From Halorubrum salipaludis (GTDB lineage: Archaea; Halobacteriota; Halobacteria; Halobacteriales; Haloferacaceae): a stretch of DNA of 64,000 nt. Shown piece after piece: positions 26,458 through 35,041 of this stretch. The stretch lies in assembly GCF_002286985.1 (NCBI RefSeq), contig NZ_NSKC01000008.1, forward strand, positions 1-64,000, read 5' to 3'. A program made the position numbers and the translations under genes. The notes beneath the pieces were generated by a model. The model did no database searches. It saw only the letters and a list, made by a program, of their open reading frames with translations, and was not told the DNA's origin. Position 1 is the stretch's first letter; every line of letters begins with the position of its first letter.

Positions 26458-27033
26458 TCAGTCGACGGTTCGCTCGTAGGTGACGAACGCGAGGTCGGCG
26501 GCGTCGGTTTCGTCGTTGTCACCGGTCCCGACGACTTCGCGTTCCGCCTCGGCCCACTCCTCGGGGTCCCAGTCCGGAAAGCGCGTGTCGCCGTCGGGGC
26601 GCTCGGGGACCTCGGTCAGCACCATCCGGTCGGCGCGGTCGAGGAGCTGCTCGTAGACGGTCGCGCCGCCGATCACGTAGACCGCGTCGACGCCGCGCTC
26701 GGCCGCGTCGGCGGTCGCGAGGTCGACGGCCTCCCCGACGTCGCTCGCGACGACGGCGCCCTCGGGGAGATCGAGGTCGCGCGTCGTCAGCACGACGCTG
26801 GTGCGGTCGGGGAGCGGGCCGCCGATCCGGTCGGCGATGCTCTCGTAGGTCGTCCGGCCGACGATCACGGGATGTCCGGTCGTGAGCCGCTTGAAGTGCG
26901 CCAGGTCGGCCGGGTAGTGCCACGGCATCCCGCCGCCGTCGCCGATGACGCCGTTTTCGGCGACCGCGGCGACGACGACGAGGTCGATGTCCGCGCCGCC
27001 GGACGCCTCGCCGTCGGACGCGTCGCCGGCCAT
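26458..27033 (-). CDS. folA: Dihydrofolate reductase
   Basis: Reduces dihydrofolate to tetrahydrofolate with NADPH. The 191-residue protein has the family opening VVVAAVAENGVIGDGGGMPWHYPADLAHFK, the GHPVIVGRTTYESI segment, the NADPH-contacting VYVIGGATVYEQLL and a C-terminal FVTYER strand. It is the haloarchaeal (HdrA-like) form, coupled to thymidylate synthase by a one-base TGATG overlap, the known pairing in haloarchaea. The long open frame upstream of 27033 is antisense-like sequence within thyA. Confidence 0.95.
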   Translation of the reverse strand: MAGDASDGEASGGADIDLVVVAAVAENGVIGDGGGMPWHYPADLAHFKRLTTGHPVIVGRTTYESIADRIGGPLPDRTSVVLTTRDLDLPEGAVVASDVGEAVDLATADAAERGVDAVYVIGGATVYEQLLDRADRMVLTEVPERPDGDTRFPDWDPEEWAEAEREVVGTGDNDETDAADLAFVTYERTVD

Positions 27034-28061
27034 CACTCCGCGACCGCGAACGAGATCCCGTCCGCGGAGTCGTAGTCGACGACCTCGACGTCCTCGTAGG
27101 TGAGCTCGTCGAGCGGCACGTCCGCGATCTCGATCCGTGGGCGCTCGCGCGGCTCCCGCGAGAGCTGTTCGAGCAGGCCGGGGACGTGGTCGTACCCCTC
27201 CTCGCCGTCGGCCTCGTCGGGGGCCGTGCGCTCGACCCAGCTCTTCACGTCGAGGTAGTCGGCCTTGCTCTCGACGTTCGCGAGCCGGTCTTGCACGTAC
27301 GGGAGGTTGTTCGCGTACCACTTCCCGCGCTCTCCGCGCCCGCAGTAGACGTGGGCGTCGACGACGGTGTGACCGAACTCGCCGACCTCGAACCCCGTCC
27401 GCTGCGCGAGCGCGTTCGCGAGCAGCGCGTAGGCGGCGATGTTGAACGGGACCCCGAGCGCGATGTCCCCCGAGCGCTGCGTGAGGTGGAGGTTGAGCCG
27501 CCCGTCCTGTACGTTCACGACGAAGGTGTAGTGACACGGCGGGAGCGTCGAGACCGCGGCGTTGGCGGGATGCCACGCGTTCACGACCATCCGGCGCGAC
27601 TGCGGGTTCTCCGCTAAGGTGTCGAGCACGTACTGAATCTGGTCGAAGGTCCGGCGCTCGGCGCCGTCCGGTCCCTCCTCGACGGTCACCCAGCGGTGGG
27701 CGTCCTCGGGCCACGTCTCCCCGGGAAGCGCGTCGACGCCGTCCGGCACGGGGAACCGGCGCCAGAAGCGGCCGTAGGCGGTGTCGAGTTTGCCCTCCTC
27801 GTCGGCCCACGCGTCCCAGATCTTGGTCTCCTCGCGGAGGTTCCGGATGTGCTCCTCGCCGGAGAGGTACCAGAGCACCTCGTGGATCAGCGAGTTCCAG
27901 CGGTAGCCGTCCATCTTCTTGGTCGTAAGGAGCGGGAACCCCTCCGCGAGGTCGACGGTGTACTGCCCGCTGAACGTCGCGATCGTGTCGACGCCGGTCC
28001 GGTTCGGCTTGTACGTGCCCGTCGAGAGGGTCTCGTCGACGAGATCGAGGTACTGTTGCAT
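27033..28061 (-). CDS. thyA: Thymidylate synthase ThyA
   Basis: Makes dTMP from dUMP using methylene-tetrahydrofolate, producing dihydrofolate that the next gene product recycles. The 342-residue protein is longer than the bacterial enzyme (about 264), mainly through acidic insertions near residues 100-140 and 275-300. The catalytic Cys176 lies in LPPCHYTFVVNV, the dUMP-binding RRMVVNAWHP precedes it, and QRSGDIALGVPFNIAAYALL and DAHVYC follow. The ATG at 28061 begins the typical MQQYLDLVDETLSTG. Confidence 0.96.
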   Translation of the reverse strand: MQQYLDLVDETLSTGTYKPNRTGVDTIATFSGQYTVDLAEGFPLLTTKKMDGYRWNSLIHEVLWYLSGEEHIRNLREETKIWDAWADEEGKLDTAYGRFWRRFPVPDGVDALPGETWPEDAHRWVTVEEGPDGAERRTFDQIQYVLDTLAENPQSRRMVVNAWHPANAAVSTLPPCHYTFVVNVQDGRLNLHLTQRSGDIALGVPFNIAAYALLANALAQRTGFEVGEFGHTVVDAHVYCGRGERGKWYANNLPYVQDRLANVESKADYLDVKSWVERTAPDEADGEEGYDHVPGLLEQLSREPRERPRIEIADVPLDELTYEDVEVVDYDSADGISFAVAE

Positions 28062-28221
28062 GGTGGATCGGACTCTCCGCGCACTCGCCGGAGAGACGGG
28101 TTTACGTGTGCAAACGAACGGGCGAACCTAACCGTGACGGTTGCCGGTGGGTCGGTACGCCGGAGTCGTCGCGAGCGGTTTGAGAGCGAGGTGAGACTAC
28201 CCGGCTAGGCAGTTCGCAAAA

Positions 28222-28292
28222 TGCACCGGCCGAGATTTGAACTCGGGTTGCAACCATGGCAAGGTTGCGTGATACCACTACACTACCGGTGC
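28222..28292 (-). tRNA. tRNA-Gly (GCC)
   Basis: Read on the minus strand it forms a full cloverleaf: acceptor GCACCGG paired with CCGGTGC plus discriminator A, anticodon stem CAACC/GGTTG around loop TTGCCAT (anticodon GCC), and T arm with GTTCAAATC. There is no intron. The CCA end is not encoded. Confidence 0.95.
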
Positions 28293-28404
28293 GTGCTTCG
28301 CATTCGCTGGTTAGTCGGAGGATTACTTAAACCTGTCACATCCGACCGACCGCAAGAAGACGGGCCCGGAGACCTCGGATGAGGGGATGAGTTCCGAGGC
28401 GAGA

Positions 28405-29100
28405 CTACTCCCCGCGCGTCGCCGCGATATCGTCGGCGTGTTCGGCTACGAGCTCGGCGAAGGCGGTCGCCTCCGCCCGCTCCTGCGCCTCGTCGTCGCG
28501 GCGGTCGCGGACCCGGCGTTTGATCGCGCGGAGCGCGTCCGGCTTCCCGCTTGCAATCTCGTCGGCGACCGAACGCGGGTCGTCGACGACGCGGGAGACG
28601 AGCCCGGTCCGGAGCGCCTCGTCCGCGTCGAGCACGCGCCCCGAGAGCGCGAAGTCGAGGGCGTCGCCCTCGCCCATGATTCGCGGCAGACGGACGGTCC
28701 CGCCCCACGCACCGAACAGCCCGAACTGGACGCCCGGCTCCGCGAACGTCGCCGCGGGCGTGGCGATTCGGAGGTCGGCCGCGAGCGCGATCTCGACCCC
28801 GCCGCCGCGGGCCGCGCCGTCGATCCCGCAGACGACGACCGTCTCGGCGCCGGCGATCGCCTCGGCCGCGCGCTGGCCCGCGCGGGCGAACGACTCCGGA
28901 TCGTCGAGCGCGGCGACGACGTCGAGGTCGGCGCCGGCACAGAACGCCTCGCCGGCACCGCGAAGGTAGGTCACGGGCGCGTCGGCGTCGGCGACGGCGG
29001 TGCGGAGCGCGGTCAGGTCCTCGGGGCGGAGGGCGTTGCGGCGCGCGGGGCGGTCGATCGTCACGACGCGGATCCCGTCGTCGTCTCGGGTGCGGATCAC
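28405..29100 (-). CDS. Enoyl-CoA hydratase/isomerase family protein
   Basis: A 231-residue crotonase-fold protein. The oxyanion-hole segments GAGEAFCAGADLDVV and ARGGGVEIALAADLRIA are clear, followed by FAEPGVQFGLFGAWGGTVRLPRIMG, where the acidic residue aligns with a catalytic glutamate of hydratases. It is somewhat shorter than the usual 255-260 residues. It would act on acyl-CoA esters in fatty-acid or amino-acid breakdown; the exact reaction is open. The start is a GTG at 29100, and it diverges from the next gene. Confidence 0.85.
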   Translation of the reverse strand: MIRTRDDDGIRVVTIDRPARRNALRPEDLTALRTAVADADAPVTYLRGAGEAFCAGADLDVVAALDDPESFARAGQRAAEAIAGAETVVVCGIDGAARGGGVEIALAADLRIATPAATFAEPGVQFGLFGAWGGTVRLPRIMGEGDALDFALSGRVLDADEALRTGLVSRVVDDPRSVADEIASGKPDALRAIKRRVRDRRDDEAQERAEATAFAELVAEHADDIAATRGE

Positions 29101-29159
29101 GGTCGCGTATCCCGTTCGTTTCCAAAGGTCTTTGCCCCTCGATCGACTACCGTTACGTA

Positions 29160-29825
29160 ATGGACGATGCCGCGCGAGCGCGTGACGCCGCGTCTGAGGC
29201 GCTCGCCGACGTCGAGCCCGACGAGCTGCGTGAGGCCCTCGAAGACCGGATCGCGAACGCCGCCGTGACCCCGGGGGTGCTGGCGCTCGTCACCGCCCGC
29301 GCGGTCGACCCCGAGGTCGACCCCGACGCGGTGGTCGACCGGGCCGCCGGCGTCCAGCTCATCTACGAGGGCCTCCGGCTCACCCGGTCGGTGGCCCACG
29401 AGGAGCCGTGGGTGACCGCGCCCACGCAGGAGTCGGACATCGACGCCGACATGGACGTGCTCACCGCCGACGTGCTCGTCTCGCGCGGGTTCGCTCTGCT
29501 GGCGTGCACCGACGCCGCCGCGGCCGCGGTCGAGGTCGTGCGCGCGTTCGGCCGCGACCAGACGCTCCGGGACCGCGAGGGGACCGACCCCGCCGCGGCG
29601 ACCGCGCTCGACCGGAACCTGGAGATCGACGCCCTCGAGCTCGCGGTCGTCGCCGGCACCACCGCCGTCGGCGGCGACCCGCCCGAGGAGCTGTTGACGT
29701 ACGCCCGCGACCTGGCGGCCGACTACGACGGCGAGTTCCCGCCGCCGGGGCGCGCGCTCCCGGAGACCACGGCCGACCGGATCGCCGACATCTCCGACCG
29801 CGCCGTGAGCGCGACCGATCGCTGA
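29160..29825 (+). CDS. Haloarchaeal conserved helical protein
   Basis: A 221-residue acidic, alanine-rich and almost entirely helical protein. The pattern of paired helices (GVQLIYEGLRLTRSVAHEEPW; DIDADMDVLTADVLVSRGFALLACTDAAAAAVEVVRAFG) faintly recalls all-helical polyprenyl-synthase-like folds. The Asp-rich DxxxD motifs are absent, apart from DADMD. I recall such a family only as a haloarchaeal domain of unknown function. The gene is followed by tRNA-Thr. Confidence 0.65.
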   Translation: MDDAARARDAASEALADVEPDELREALEDRIANAAVTPGVLALVTARAVDPEVDPDAVVDRAAGVQLIYEGLRLTRSVAHEEPWVTAPTQESDIDADMDVLTADVLVSRGFALLACTDAAAAAVEVVRAFGRDQTLRDREGTDPAAATALDRNLEIDALELAVVAGTTAVGGDPPEELLTYARDLAADYDGEFPPPGRALPETTADRIADISDRAVSATDR

Positions 29826-29920
29826 GTCGCCCGACGGCGACAGGGCGGTGTGTGTCCGCGTGACGGGTCGCCCCCGAATCGAAACCCATAAAGTCGAATC
29901 CGGTCAACGACTGATTGCGT

Positions 29921-29992
29921 GCCTGGGTAGCTTAGCGGTAAAGCGCGTCCTTGGTAAGGACGAGACCCCGAGTTCAAATCTCGGCCTAGGCT
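29921..29992 (+). tRNA. tRNA-Thr (GGT)
   Basis: A complete cloverleaf: acceptor GCCTGGG paired with CCTAGGC (one G-U pair) and discriminator T, D arm GCTTAGCGGTAAAGC, anticodon stem CGTCC/GGACG around loop TTGGTAA (anticodon GGT), and T arm with GTTCAAATC. There is no intron and no encoded CCA. Confidence 0.95.
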
Positions 29993-30084
29993 CTTCTTCC
30001 AATTCCCGTTCGACCAGCCCCGGCTTCGACCCGCTCCGGCCCTCGGCCGCAAGCCCGATATCCGTCGCCCCCGATCCCTCGACA

Positions 30085-30747
30085 ATGACCTTCGCCGACC
30101 TCTTCGACCGGGCCGCCGAGTACGACGCGGACGCCGAGGCGGTGAGCGCGGCGCTGGCCGAGCGACGATCGGACTTGGACGCCACCGAGGCCGAGGGCGA
30201 CGCCGAGACCCTCCCGCCCGTCGACCCCGAGCCGAGCCCGGCCCGCGTCGTCGCCGACGCCGACGTGCTCGCGGCCGACCTCCTCGTCGGCGGGGCGGCC
30301 CGCGAGGCGCTCGACGCGCTGCGCTCGCACGCGTGGACGACACTCGTCGCCAGCGACCCGCTTCTCGACGACGCCGAGGCGGTGATCGCCGCGCTCGCCG
30401 ACGAGGGGTTGGCGGCCGACTGGCGCGACGCGGTCGCCGCGTGGCGCGAACCGGTGGCACAGCCCCCCGGCGACCACCCGGCGCTGGCGTCCGCGTACCG
30501 CGGCGGCGCGATGCAGGTCGTGAGCTTCGACCCGTCGCTCACGGGCCCGCGGGCCGCGGCCGGGCTCCGCGACCGGATGGCGGTGAGCGTCCGGGAGCCG
30601 CGGGCGTTCGCGACCGTCTTCTCGCCGGCGGGGCTGTACCCGGAGGCCGTCGGCGGGGAGTATCCGGGTCCCGACCGCGACCCACGCTCGATGGAGCCGG
30701 TGGAGGGCGGTGCCGGCGGACACCCCGACGCGGACCAGCACGGATAA
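30085..30747 (+). CDS. Haloarchaeal conserved protein, possible PIN-like
   Basis: A 220-residue acidic protein. After an N-terminal helix pair the sequence PARVVADADVLAADLLVGGAAREALDALRSHAWTTLVASDPLLDDAEAVIAALAD resembles the start of PIN-type nuclease folds (early Asp in a short strand, then DPLLDDAE). The full catalytic set is not clear and I do not assign nuclease activity. The ATG at 30085 is the first in-frame start after tRNA-Thr. It overlaps no gene and precedes mutY by 25 bases, a probable operon. Confidence 0.6.
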   Translation: MTFADLFDRAAEYDADAEAVSAALAERRSDLDATEAEGDAETLPPVDPEPSPARVVADADVLAADLLVGGAAREALDALRSHAWTTLVASDPLLDDAEAVIAALADEGLAADWRDAVAAWREPVAQPPGDHPALASAYRGGAMQVVSFDPSLTGPRAAAGLRDRMAVSVREPRAFATVFSPAGLYPEAVGGEYPGPDRDPRSMEPVEGGAGGHPDADQHG

Positions 30748-30772
30748 ACCGCCGCCGGCCGGAGCGACGGTA

Positions 30773-31750
30773 ATGACCGACTCGGACGCGACCGCGGAGG
30801 GCGGCCCGGAGGGGCTCGCCGAGGGCGACGCCCCGGCGCTGCCGGCCGACCTCGACGCGGTCCGCGAGGCGCTCGTCGACTGGTACGAGGCCGACCACCG
30901 CGAGTTCCCGTGGCGGCGCACCGAGGACCCCTACGAGATCCTCGTCAGCGAGGTGATGAGCCAGCAGACCCAGCTCGATCGGGTCGTCCCCGCGTGGGAG
31001 GACTTCCTCGAGGAGTGGCCGACGACCGCGGCCCTGGCGGCGACCGACCGCGGCGACGTGGTCGCGTTCTGGTCGGACCACTCGCTCGGCTACAACAACC
31101 GCGCGAAGTACCTCCACGAGGCGGCCGGACAGGTCGAGGGCGAGTACGACGGGACGTTTCCGGAGACCCCCGAAGAGCTCCAGGAGCTGATGGGCGTCGG
31201 CCCCTACACCGCCAACGCGGTAGCGTCGTTCGCGTTCAATAACGGCGACGCCGTCGTCGACACCAACGTGAAGCGGGTGCTCCACCGTGCGTTCGCGGTG
31301 CCAGACGACGACGACGCGTTCGCGCGGGTCGCCTCGCGCGTGATGCCCGACGGCGAGTCCCGCGTCTGGAACAACGCGATCATGGAGCTCGGCGGCGTCG
31401 CCTGCGGGACGACCCCGCGTTGCGACGAGGCCGGCTGCCCGTGGCGCGGGTGGTGTCACGCCTACGAGACCGGCGATTTCACCGCGCCCGACGTGCCCGA
31501 ACAGCCGAGCTTCGAGGGGAGCCGCCGACAGTTCCGCGGGCGGGTCGTCCGGACGCTCGGCGAGTACGACGCGCTGGCGCTCGACGAGCTCGGTCCCCGC
31601 GTTCGCGTCGACTACGCGCCCGACGGCGAGCACGGGCGGGAGTGGCTGCGCGGGCTGATCGACGACCTCGCGGACGACGGGCTCGTGGCGGTGGAGGAGC
31701 CCGCGGCGGGGGACGACTCCGGTGAAACCGTCGTCTCCCTCCGGCGGTGA
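30773..31750 (+). CDS. mutY: A/G-specific adenine glycosylase MutY
   Basis: Removes adenine mispaired with 8-oxoguanine or guanine in DNA. The 325-residue protein has the helix-hairpin-helix GVGPYTANAV (141-150), catalytic Asp163 in VVDTNVKRV and Glu60 in VSEVMSQQTQ. A C-terminal iron-sulfur loop has cysteines 211, 217, 222 and 228; the spacing differs slightly from the E. coli pattern. The 8-oxoG-recognition domain at the C-terminus is short. I take the ATG at 30773; an in-frame start 21 codons upstream would overlap the preceding gene. Confidence 0.92.
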   Translation: MTDSDATAEGGPEGLAEGDAPALPADLDAVREALVDWYEADHREFPWRRTEDPYEILVSEVMSQQTQLDRVVPAWEDFLEEWPTTAALAATDRGDVVAFWSDHSLGYNNRAKYLHEAAGQVEGEYDGTFPETPEELQELMGVGPYTANAVASFAFNNGDAVVDTNVKRVLHRAFAVPDDDDAFARVASRVMPDGESRVWNNAIMELGGVACGTTPRCDEAGCPWRGWCHAYETGDFTAPDVPEQPSFEGSRRQFRGRVVRTLGEYDALALDELGPRVRVDYAPDGEHGREWLRGLIDDLADDGLVAVEEPAAGDDSGETVVSLRR

Positions 31751-31817
31751 GTCCCGGAGCCTGGGAACGCGGCGGTGAACCGTCATTCGTTTATCAGGGG
31801 AGCCGGAATAGCCGACC

Positions 31818-32216
31818 ATGAGCGAGACCGTCGACGCCGACCTCTACACGCGGACGAAGGCCTTACTGGAGCCGGGCGACATCGAACTCGCGGGCTGTAT
31901 CGTCCACACGACGCTCGGCGGCCAGGAGGACCTGGAGATGCACGAGCTCACGGTCGCGATCAACGAGGTCATCGCCGACCACGCCGGCAAGGGCGAGGCG
32001 TACATCGAGGCCGGCAACGACGACACGGACTTCTCGTCGAACCAGTTCCAAGGGCGCACCCTCGACGACGAGGAGTTCGTCTGGGAGTGCCAGCAGCTCC
32101 TCCGCGACGGCACCTTCGATCTCGTGTTCTACTACGAGGCGAACGTCGACCAGGAGGCGCTCGCGGCCGACCTCGCCGAGCTTGACGACGTTGATCGCGT
32201 GACGCAGGTCCCCTGA
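31818..32216 (+). CDS. DUF5778-type haloarchaeal protein
   Basis: A 132-residue acidic protein that I recognise as a conserved haloarchaeal family (DUF5778) of unknown function. It has an N-terminal helix, a beta-rich centre (ELAGCIVHTTLGGQEDLEMHELTVAINEVI) and FDLVFYYEANVDQEAL near the end. A GTTTATCAG box about 25-30 bases before the ATG (near 31788-31796) supports the start. The hydrolase gene follows after 21 bases on the same strand. Confidence 0.75.
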   Translation: MSETVDADLYTRTKALLEPGDIELAGCIVHTTLGGQEDLEMHELTVAINEVIADHAGKGEAYIEAGNDDTDFSSNQFQGRTLDDEEFVWECQQLLRDGTFDLVFYYEANVDQEALAADLAELDDVDRVTQVP

Positions 32217-32237
32217 CGCGGCGGATTTCCCGAGTCC

Positions 32238-32864
32238 GTGAGCGACACCGTCCTGATCCCCGGCGGCCGCGACGTGCGCGCCACCCTCGACACCGCCGCG
32301 AGCGACGGCTCTCAGTCGGAGACGGTCGTCGTCGCCTGCCCCCCGCACCCGCAGCAGCGCGGCCACCGCGGCGACGAGCGGCTGCGGGCGGTGAGCGACG
32401 CCCTGACCGACCGGGGGATCGACTGCCTCCGGTTCGACTACGGCGACTGGGACGAGGGGTACGGCGAGAGCACCGACGCCGACAACGCGGTGGGGTGGGC
32501 CGCGGAGCGCTACGATCGCGTCGGCCTGTTCGGCTTCTCGTTCGGCGGAACGATCGCGCTCGTCACGGCCGCGTCCCGCCCCGGCCTCGCCGGGGTCTGC
32601 GCGCTCGCGCCGACCGCGCGGCTGAACCCCGACGCGGACGCGCTCGCGGCCCTCGACGACCTCGTCGAGCTCGGCGTGGCGACGCGGATCCTGTACGCGA
32701 CCCGCGACTCGACGGCCGACTGGGAGCCCGTCGTGGCGAGGGCGGAGGAGCTCGGGATCGAGACGCGGGCGTTCGAGTCCGACCACTTCTTCGTGGGGCG
32801 GGCGGGAGACGTGGGAGAGGCGGTGGCAGCGTTTCTCGGACCGCGGCTGTGGGACGGGTTATAA
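32238..32864 (+). CDS. Alpha/beta hydrolase
   Basis: A 208-residue alpha/beta hydrolase starting at a GTG. The nucleophile elbow is FGFSFGG (Ser101). A probable acid lies in YATRDSTADW and the histidine in ESDHFF near residue 184. The early PPHPQQRG segment is typical of a dienelactone-hydrolase-like or small esterase group. Substrate unknown. Copy D of the dispersed element starts about 75 bases after the stop. Confidence 0.82.
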   Translation: MSDTVLIPGGRDVRATLDTAASDGSQSETVVVACPPHPQQRGHRGDERLRAVSDALTDRGIDCLRFDYGDWDEGYGESTDADNAVGWAAERYDRVGLFGFSFGGTIALVTAASRPGLAGVCALAPTARLNPDADALAALDDLVELGVATRILYATRDSTADWEPVVARAEELGIETRAFESDHFFVGRAGDVGEAVAAFLGPRLWDGL

Positions 32865-32938
32865 GTGGTCCGGCGGTTCCGGTGAACTCCCCGGCGGATG
32901 GCTGTCCGTGTTGTCCTCGGTACGGGCAGAGTGACGAC

Positions 32939-33440
32939 CGATTACGGGAGTGAGTCTCGCAAATCGGTGGGGACGATACGGTATTTAAATAGCTGTGAGC
33001 GACAGGGACAATCGCTTATAAAGGACGCCGCGGTGGCGTGCGCCTCCGAGCGGGCCGAAGGTCCGCGAGGAGACCGCACGAGGGAGTCGGCGGCGACCAA
33101 CGGGAGCCGCCGACGAGGCTGGGGAGGCGTGAGGCTGCGGTTGCTGTGCGGGGTGGGGGCTCAAAGGGGCAGGCGTGAGGCGCCCAGAGACGATGTAAGC
33201 ACCGCAGGAACGAGTGGAACGAGTGACGAGGAGCGCAGCGAGTGTCTGGGCGCCTCACGCCTGGGGCTTTGGAGGTCCTCGCCGCCGATCTCCAGTTAAC
33301 CATTTATAAGTGATCGGCTGGGGCTTTACAGGTCTTCACCGCAGAGCCGTCGACCACGTATAAACAGCCGACAGCAACACCAAAATCAGACTTATAAACA
33401 ACCGAACAGCCAATTTGCGAGACTCACTCCCGCAATCGAT
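32939..33440 (+). repeat. Dispersed structured element, copy D (complete, 502 bp)
   Basis: The best-preserved full copy. Terminal inverted repeats at about 32939-32967 and 33411-33439 share GGGAGTGAGTCTCGCAAAT. ATTTAAA (about 32982) and CTTATAAA (33015-33022) boxes come next. Hairpin 1 (GCGGGCC-GAA-GGTCCGC, about 33050-33066) holds a G-U pair. Hairpin 2 is GTCGGCGGC/GCCGCCGAC. Hairpin 3 pairs 33171-33188 perfectly with 33245-33262. The copy is about 46 bp longer than B and C because the 57-base 3' module occurs twice (GGCTTT at 33265 and 33322). It lies between convergent genes. Confidence 0.95.
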
Positions 33441-33507
33441 CAAAACGTCGTTCCGCGACCGGGTGTTTCGGACGAGATCTCGACGACAGCGTTTACGACA
33501 GAACCGA

Positions 33508-33837
33508 TCAGTTGTACCCTCGCCACCGGTGCCCGCACTCTTTGCACTTGAAGAATCGCGTCGGGGGCTCGTCGGCGGCGCCGGTTTGTTTGATCGTGTA
33601 CCACGCCTCGCCGTGGCCGCACTCGTCGCAGACGATGTCGTCGGCGGTCGGCTTCCCTTCGAAGTTCGCGCCCTCCTCGGTCTCGATCACCTCGTCGCCG
33701 GTCTGCTCGGTCGTCGACTCGAACGCGGCCGCGAGCCCCTCGTCGCGCTCGGCGGTGCCGCCGCAGTCGTCGTTCTGACACACCATCTCCCCGTCGCGAG
33801 AGACCATCATCGAGCCGCAGTCGTCACAGAACTGCAT
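33508..33837 (-). CDS. Transcription cleavage factor TFS (TFIIS/RPB9-like)
   Basis: A 109-residue archaeal transcription factor S that stimulates transcript cleavage by stalled RNA polymerase. The N-terminal zinc ribbon (CDDC... CQNDDC) is of RPB9 type. The C-terminal TFIIS-type ribbon (CDEC... CKEC) carries the acidic DE pair in GAADEPPTRFF that enters the polymerase active site, so it should be active. The length is standard. It converges with the hydrolase, with copy D between them. Confidence 0.93.
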   Translation of the reverse strand: MQFCDDCGSMMVSRDGEMVCQNDDCGGTAERDEGLAAAFESTTEQTGDEVIETEEGANFEGKPTADDIVCDECGHGEAWYTIKQTGAADEPPTRFFKCKECGHRWRGYN

Positions 33838-33977
33838 ATACGTGGCCGGTAGGGCGTCGAGCCGTTTAGCTCCCGTGACTGCGGGCGGCGGGGGTGCTCG
33901 CCGGCCGCGCGCCGCGAGTGCCCCCGGTTCCGCCTCCGGAACGCCCTTGCGTTCGCCCCGATCAGTGGTGGGTGAAC

Positions 33978-34964
33978 ATGAACCACCGAACGCTCGGGAA
34001 CGTCGGCGCGGTCAGCGAGGTCGGCTACGGCTCGTGGCAGATCGGGAGCGACTGGGGCGACGTGAGCGAGGCCGAGGCCGTCGAAGCCGTCGAGACCGCC
34101 CGCGACGCCGGGATCGACTTCTTCGACACCGCGGACGTGTACGGCGACGGGCGCTCCGAGCAGATCCTCGGCGACGTGCTCGAAGACGACATCGCGAGCG
34201 GCGACGTGACGGTGGCGACGAAGGCCGGCCGCCGGCTCGACCCCCACGTCGCCGACGGCTACGACGAGGCGAACCTCCGCCGGTTCGTGAACCGGTCGCG
34301 GGAGAACCTCGGAATGGAGACGCTGGACCTGGTCCAGCTCCACTGCCCGCCGACGGACGTCTACTACCGCCCGGAGACGTTCGACGCGCTCGACGACCTC
34401 GCCGACGAGGGGAAGATTGCGAGCTACGGCGTCAGCGTCGAGCGCGTCGAGGAGGGGCTCAAGGCGATCGCGTACCCCGGCGTCGAGACGGTCCAGATCA
34501 TCTTCAACCCCTTCCGCCAGCGTCCGGCCGAGCTGTTCTTAGAGGAGGCCGCCGCGCGCGACGTGGGCGTGATCTGCCGGGTGCCGCTCGCCTCCGGCCT
34601 GCTCACCGGGGCGCTCTCGCGGGACGCCGAGTTCCCCGAGGACGACCACCGCAACTACAACCGCGAGGGCGACGCCTTCGACGTGGGCGAGACGTTCGCC
34701 GGCGTCCCCTTCGAGACCGGCCTCGACGCGGTCGACGCGCTGGAAGATCGGATCCCCGACGACCGGGCCTTACCGGAGTTCGCGCTGCGCTGGATCCTCG
34801 ACCACGACGCCGTCTCGACGGTCATTCCGGGCTCGACGACGCCGGCGCACATCGAGTCGAACGCGGCCGCGAGCGAGGCCGCCCCGCTGTCCGACGCCGA
34901 GCGCGAGGCCGCGAACGCGGTGTACGACGAGTACGTCCGCGAACACGTGCACCACCGCTGGTAG
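33978..34964 (+). CDS. Aldo-keto reductase
   Basis: A 328-residue NADPH-dependent aldo/keto reductase. The catalytic tetrad positions are visible: Asp in FFDTADVYGDG with Tyr, Lys in VATKAGR and His in LVQLHCPP. The C-terminal NADPH-binding VSTVIPGSTTPAHIESNAAA is typical. The substrate cannot be predicted. The ATG at 33978 is chosen because upstream sequence in frame is low-complexity; a GTG two codons earlier is possible. Confidence 0.9.
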   Translation: MNHRTLGNVGAVSEVGYGSWQIGSDWGDVSEAEAVEAVETARDAGIDFFDTADVYGDGRSEQILGDVLEDDIASGDVTVATKAGRRLDPHVADGYDEANLRRFVNRSRENLGMETLDLVQLHCPPTDVYYRPETFDALDDLADEGKIASYGVSVERVEEGLKAIAYPGVETVQIIFNPFRQRPAELFLEEAAARDVGVICRVPLASGLLTGALSRDAEFPEDDHRNYNREGDAFDVGETFAGVPFETGLDAVDALEDRIPDDRALPEFALRWILDHDAVSTVIPGSTTPAHIESNAAASEAAPLSDAEREAANAVYDEYVREHVHHRW

Positions 34965-35041
34965 CCGGCTCGACCGGTTCGACTCGACCGCCGAGAGAAC
35001 GAGGCGCTTTTCTCCCGAGCCGGGTCACGTCGAGGTGACTC

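Noticed and set aside
31403-31460. Unusual cysteine spacing in the MutY iron-sulfur loop
   Set aside because: All four cysteines are present, and I recall similar spacing in other haloarchaeal MutY proteins, so it is probably a lineage feature.
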